From NCBI GenBank assembly GCA_016000045.1, contig JAECQY010000007.1, forward strand, positions 1 to 64,000: a DNA stretch of 64,000 nucleotides, in the 5' to 3' direction. The translations under genes and the position numbers were made by a program. Below are positions 61,876 to 64,000 of this stretch, one piece after another. Numbering within the stretch: position 1 is the first letter of the stretch; each line of letters opens with the position of its first letter. This stretch comes from Myxococcaceae bacterium. GTDB taxonomy: Bacteria > Myxococcota > UBA727 > JABDBI01. Below the pieces are notes generated by a model that did no database searches, was not told where the DNA came from, and saw nothing but the letters and a program-made list of their open reading frames with translations.

Positions 61876-63144
61876 ATGAACCGTTTTCTCGTGCTTCTTT
61901 GGCTGAGTACCTCTGCAGTCTCAGGAACGTATACTTACCACCCTTCGAACGCTCTTTTCTTAGGAGCCGGTTTTGATCCTCGTTTTCCAGACCAAGCCTT
62001 TGCGAATTGCATTGAGTTTCAAGAACGCGTTCACGTAGATGGCAATAGTGCCATTAAAACGGAATATTCGTTAAGTCTCGTGAAAAGCAAACAAGAGCTT
62101 TTTGACCGACTCAACATCTCTTCAAGCCTTTCCGCTCGAAGCCTGTTCTTTCATCTGAGTGCTGGAGCAAGCTATTTCTCTCAGCACCGACTTCACAGCG
62201 ACTCCATCACCTGGATGATCTTAGGAAAATCGGAATACGGACGCTATGTGATTCAAAATCCTCAATTAAATCCATTGGCCAAGCACTTGATTGAGCAGCG
62301 CGAATTTGAGCAATTTGCGCGACAATGTGGAACCGAATTTATCCGTCAAGAACGTCGAGCCGTGATGGTCGCAGCTATTTTTTCGGTCGAAAACGTCAAT
62401 CAAGAAGATAGGCGCCGACTCGAGATGCATTTCGAAGCCTCCACATCGGCTCTATTTTTTGATGCAAGCTTGAAAACGCGTTACGAGCGCTTTGTTTCCG
62501 AAGCTTCTCGACTAAACCGAGTCAATCTTTCTTTTTACGCCATTGGAGGTTCCGGAATTACCGAGCTTGCTAATTTGGCCATTCATGCCGATGACTTGGA
62601 AAACGTTCAAAGAACACTCGAACGATACATGAAAACGCTTGACGAATCCAAAGCCGTTCCCGTTGAGTACGTCTCTGCTTCGATGGCTTCCTTTGGCTGG
62701 CTCGGCGGCACTCCTGCCCTGCTGCACCAAAGAGAGCGCGTGCTGGCCCAGCTCTATCATCAGCACGAAGAAGCGAATAGCATTCGAACACGCCTGGCAC
62801 AGATACTGACCCCAAAAGGCGATGGTCCTTCCAAGGTGCTCTCAACGCTCGAGCATCAGACCTACACAAACCGATATCATGAATACGGGCAGTATCTCAA
62901 AGCAATTCTAAAAGCCGCCGATCTCTGTCACGCTTCTTTGGATCAGTGCGAGCCCTTAAGCTGCCATCTCAGCAAAATCGTATGGCCCATGAACCACCTC
63001 TCTCTTTGCGACAAACTTCGACAAAAAGCGCTTCATGGAAATCAAATTGATGAAGAAGAGCTTGAAGAACTAGAACGTATGAAACTTGCCCCCATTCTTG
63101 ATCCAAGCACTCAAAAAATTGGAGCCTATAAGCTATGCCGATAA
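61876..63144 (+). CDS. Secreted protein, possibly MACPF-like
   Basis: 422 residues; signal MNRFLVLLWLSTSAVSG. The first half has strands and phrases (SLSARSLFFHLSAGASYFS, EQFARQCGTEFIRQERRAV, MVAAIFSVENVNQED) reminiscent of the CG-T-x-F region of membrane-attack/perforin-like proteins, with two flanking helical stretches; the Y-G-T-H signature is not exact. The C-terminal 120 residues contain six Cys (DLCHASLDQCEPLSCHL, LSLCDKL) and a Glu-rich helix. The family is not certain. Its stop overlaps the next start by ten bases. Confidence 0.5.
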   Translation: MNRFLVLLWLSTSAVSGTYTYHPSNALFLGAGFDPRFPDQAFANCIEFQERVHVDGNSAIKTEYSLSLVKSKQELFDRLNISSSLSARSLFFHLSAGASYFSQHRLHSDSITWMILGKSEYGRYVIQNPQLNPLAKHLIEQREFEQFARQCGTEFIRQERRAVMVAAIFSVENVNQEDRRRLEMHFEASTSALFFDASLKTRYERFVSEASRLNRVNLSFYAIGGSGITELANLAIHADDLENVQRTLERYMKTLDESKAVPVEYVSASMASFGWLGGTPALLHQRERVLAQLYHQHEEANSIRTRLAQILTPKGDGPSKVLSTLEHQTYTNRYHEYGQYLKAILKAADLCHASLDQCEPLSCHLSKIVWPMNHLSLCDKLRQKALHGNQIDEEELEELERMKLAPILDPSTQKIGAYKLCR

Positions 63145-63953
63145 AATGTTCCTCCCTCCTGTTGGCGACCCTCCTCTCTCTGACTCAAGCCTTCGCCGAT
63201 GTGTCGTACATGGCTGTCTTGGAACGATGCACAGAGCAAAATTTGGATCCCCAAGACGCGATCACCAGAAACGCATGGGCTCAGAAATGTTTTCCTCAGC
63301 ACCAAGAATTCTTTCAATTCTTTGCCCCCAAACGTCCCACTCGCTACGCGCTGGTTTACAGCCCAGCACAGAACTCTTGGCAGGGCCCGCTGAAACCCGA
63401 AAGCGCTTGTGGCGATTGGGAACTCAAAACGTTCTGCATTGCCGCCTGTTATACTCCCGATCAACGCCTTCTCTTTGGCCAGGGGTATCTCCCTATTGAA
63501 GAGGCCCTGAAAAAAAATATCACGCATATTCAAGTCCTTAGGAAGGGTTCTGATTGGCACTCACCTCAATTTGACTTAGTCCCAATCCAATCGTTTAGCC
63601 GATCCTGGAAAGAAGCTTGGGAATCCATCCGAATCCTCACAATGATGTCAGGCGGAATCTTAAAAGTGACCCAAAATCACCCGATTGTGACTCATTTAGG
63701 CCAGATCAAAGAAGCCTCGCTCCTTTCCAAGCACGACCGTCTTCTGAAGTTGGATGGCACGGAGGACCCCATTGAATCCATCGAAGACAAAGAGTACTTT
63801 GGCCGGGTTTACAACGTAGAGCCAGCCAGCTCCGAACCCAACGAAAACATCTTGGTTGCCCAAGGGTATTTAGTGGGATCGGCCGGTTATCAATACCACC
63901 CTGAGTTGCATAAACTGGTAGAGTGTTTCAACACGAGCTCACATCGAAGATAA
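63135..63953 (+). CDS. Secreted protein with Hint-like (hedgehog/intein) domain
   Basis: 272 residues; signal MPIKCSSLLLATLLSLTQAFA. After ~80 residues of Cys-containing sequence, FCIAACYTPDQRLLFGQGYLPIEEAL looks like the start of a Hint domain (Cys nucleophile at C), VTQNHPIVTHLG is the T-x-x-H block B, and RVYNVEPASSEPNENILV the C-terminal strand. No terminal His-Asn follows, so splicing is unlikely; autocleavage or a relic is possible. Overlaps the preceding secreted gene by ten bases. Confidence 0.6.
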   Translation: MPIKCSSLLLATLLSLTQAFADVSYMAVLERCTEQNLDPQDAITRNAWAQKCFPQHQEFFQFFAPKRPTRYALVYSPAQNSWQGPLKPESACGDWELKTFCIAACYTPDQRLLFGQGYLPIEEALKKNITHIQVLRKGSDWHSPQFDLVPIQSFSRSWKEAWESIRILTMMSGGILKVTQNHPIVTHLGQIKEASLLSKHDRLLKLDGTEDPIESIEDKEYFGRVYNVEPASSEPNENILVAQGYLVGSAGYQYHPELHKLVECFNTSSHRR

Positions 63954-64000
63954 ATTTCAGTACGGGATTGAAATTCAGCTCATAAAACGTCAGAGGGTAA

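Overview
ORGANISM. The window looks like a chromosomal piece of a Gram-negative, deltaproteobacterium-like organism (Myxococcota or Bdellovibrionota-like) of moderate GC. Pointers are the split glyQ/glyS glycyl-tRNA synthetase, a GyrB with the Gram-negative insert, an RdgC-like protein, TolC, CxxCH multihaem lipoproteins, a Hanks-type kinase, many secreted DUF1566 (Lcl_C) proteins and a possible C-terminal sorting tail resembling MYXO-CTERM. This placement is inference from gene content; no rRNA is present. I saw no rRNA, tRNA or CRISPR array. LAYOUT 0-32.5 kb. This part is mostly housekeeping and densely packed. It begins with the end of an IS transposase and an orphan antitoxin, followed by glyQS. 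A minus-strand operon runs xerD - M50 protease - scpA - scpB - rluB - pgsA - an RdgC-like pair (10.5 to 4.7 kb). A sigma factor and rhodanese lie divergent from hemW, then come gyrB, a zinc-ribbon protein with a PcrA-type helicase, and alaS. After a broken AAA ATPase come a multihaem lipoprotein and ferredoxin, then a minus operon PPTase - tolC - DUF721. A mazEF-like pair sits between two 57/59-bp direct repeats, followed by cca and suhB. LAYOUT 32.5-56.6 kb. This is a fluid accessory island. At least eleven DUF1566 genes or pseudogenes, nearly all minus strand and secreted, form two arrays. With them are a PQQ-type beta-propeller, a 1390-residue secreted protein combining a dynamin/GBP-like GTPase with a collagen-like region, a transposase relic, a scrambled copy of housekeeping DNA, and a 2541-residue SpvB/TcdB-RHS protein ending in a Hint domain and an unassigned C-terminal tip. 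Three short relics of that tip lie just upstream of three DUF1566 genes of one subfamily. LAYOUT 56.6-64 kb. A Ser/Thr kinase, xerC and an rRNA m5U methyltransferase lie on the minus strand; an amidase, murI, a SemiSWEET transporter and two secreted proteins (one with a Hint-like domain) lie on the plus strand. HOW IT FITS TOGETHER. Chromosome maintenance (ScpAB, XerC/D, GyrB, PcrA, RdgC-like) and translation (GlyRS, AlaRS, Cca, RluB, RlmD) make the backbone. The island looks like a polymorphic-toxin locus in birth-and-death evolution: a full-length toxin, orphan tip remnants, and expanded and decaying small secreted partners. The toxin-partner link is a hypothesis from layout, not shown. All identifications are from reading the sequence; no database search was run.
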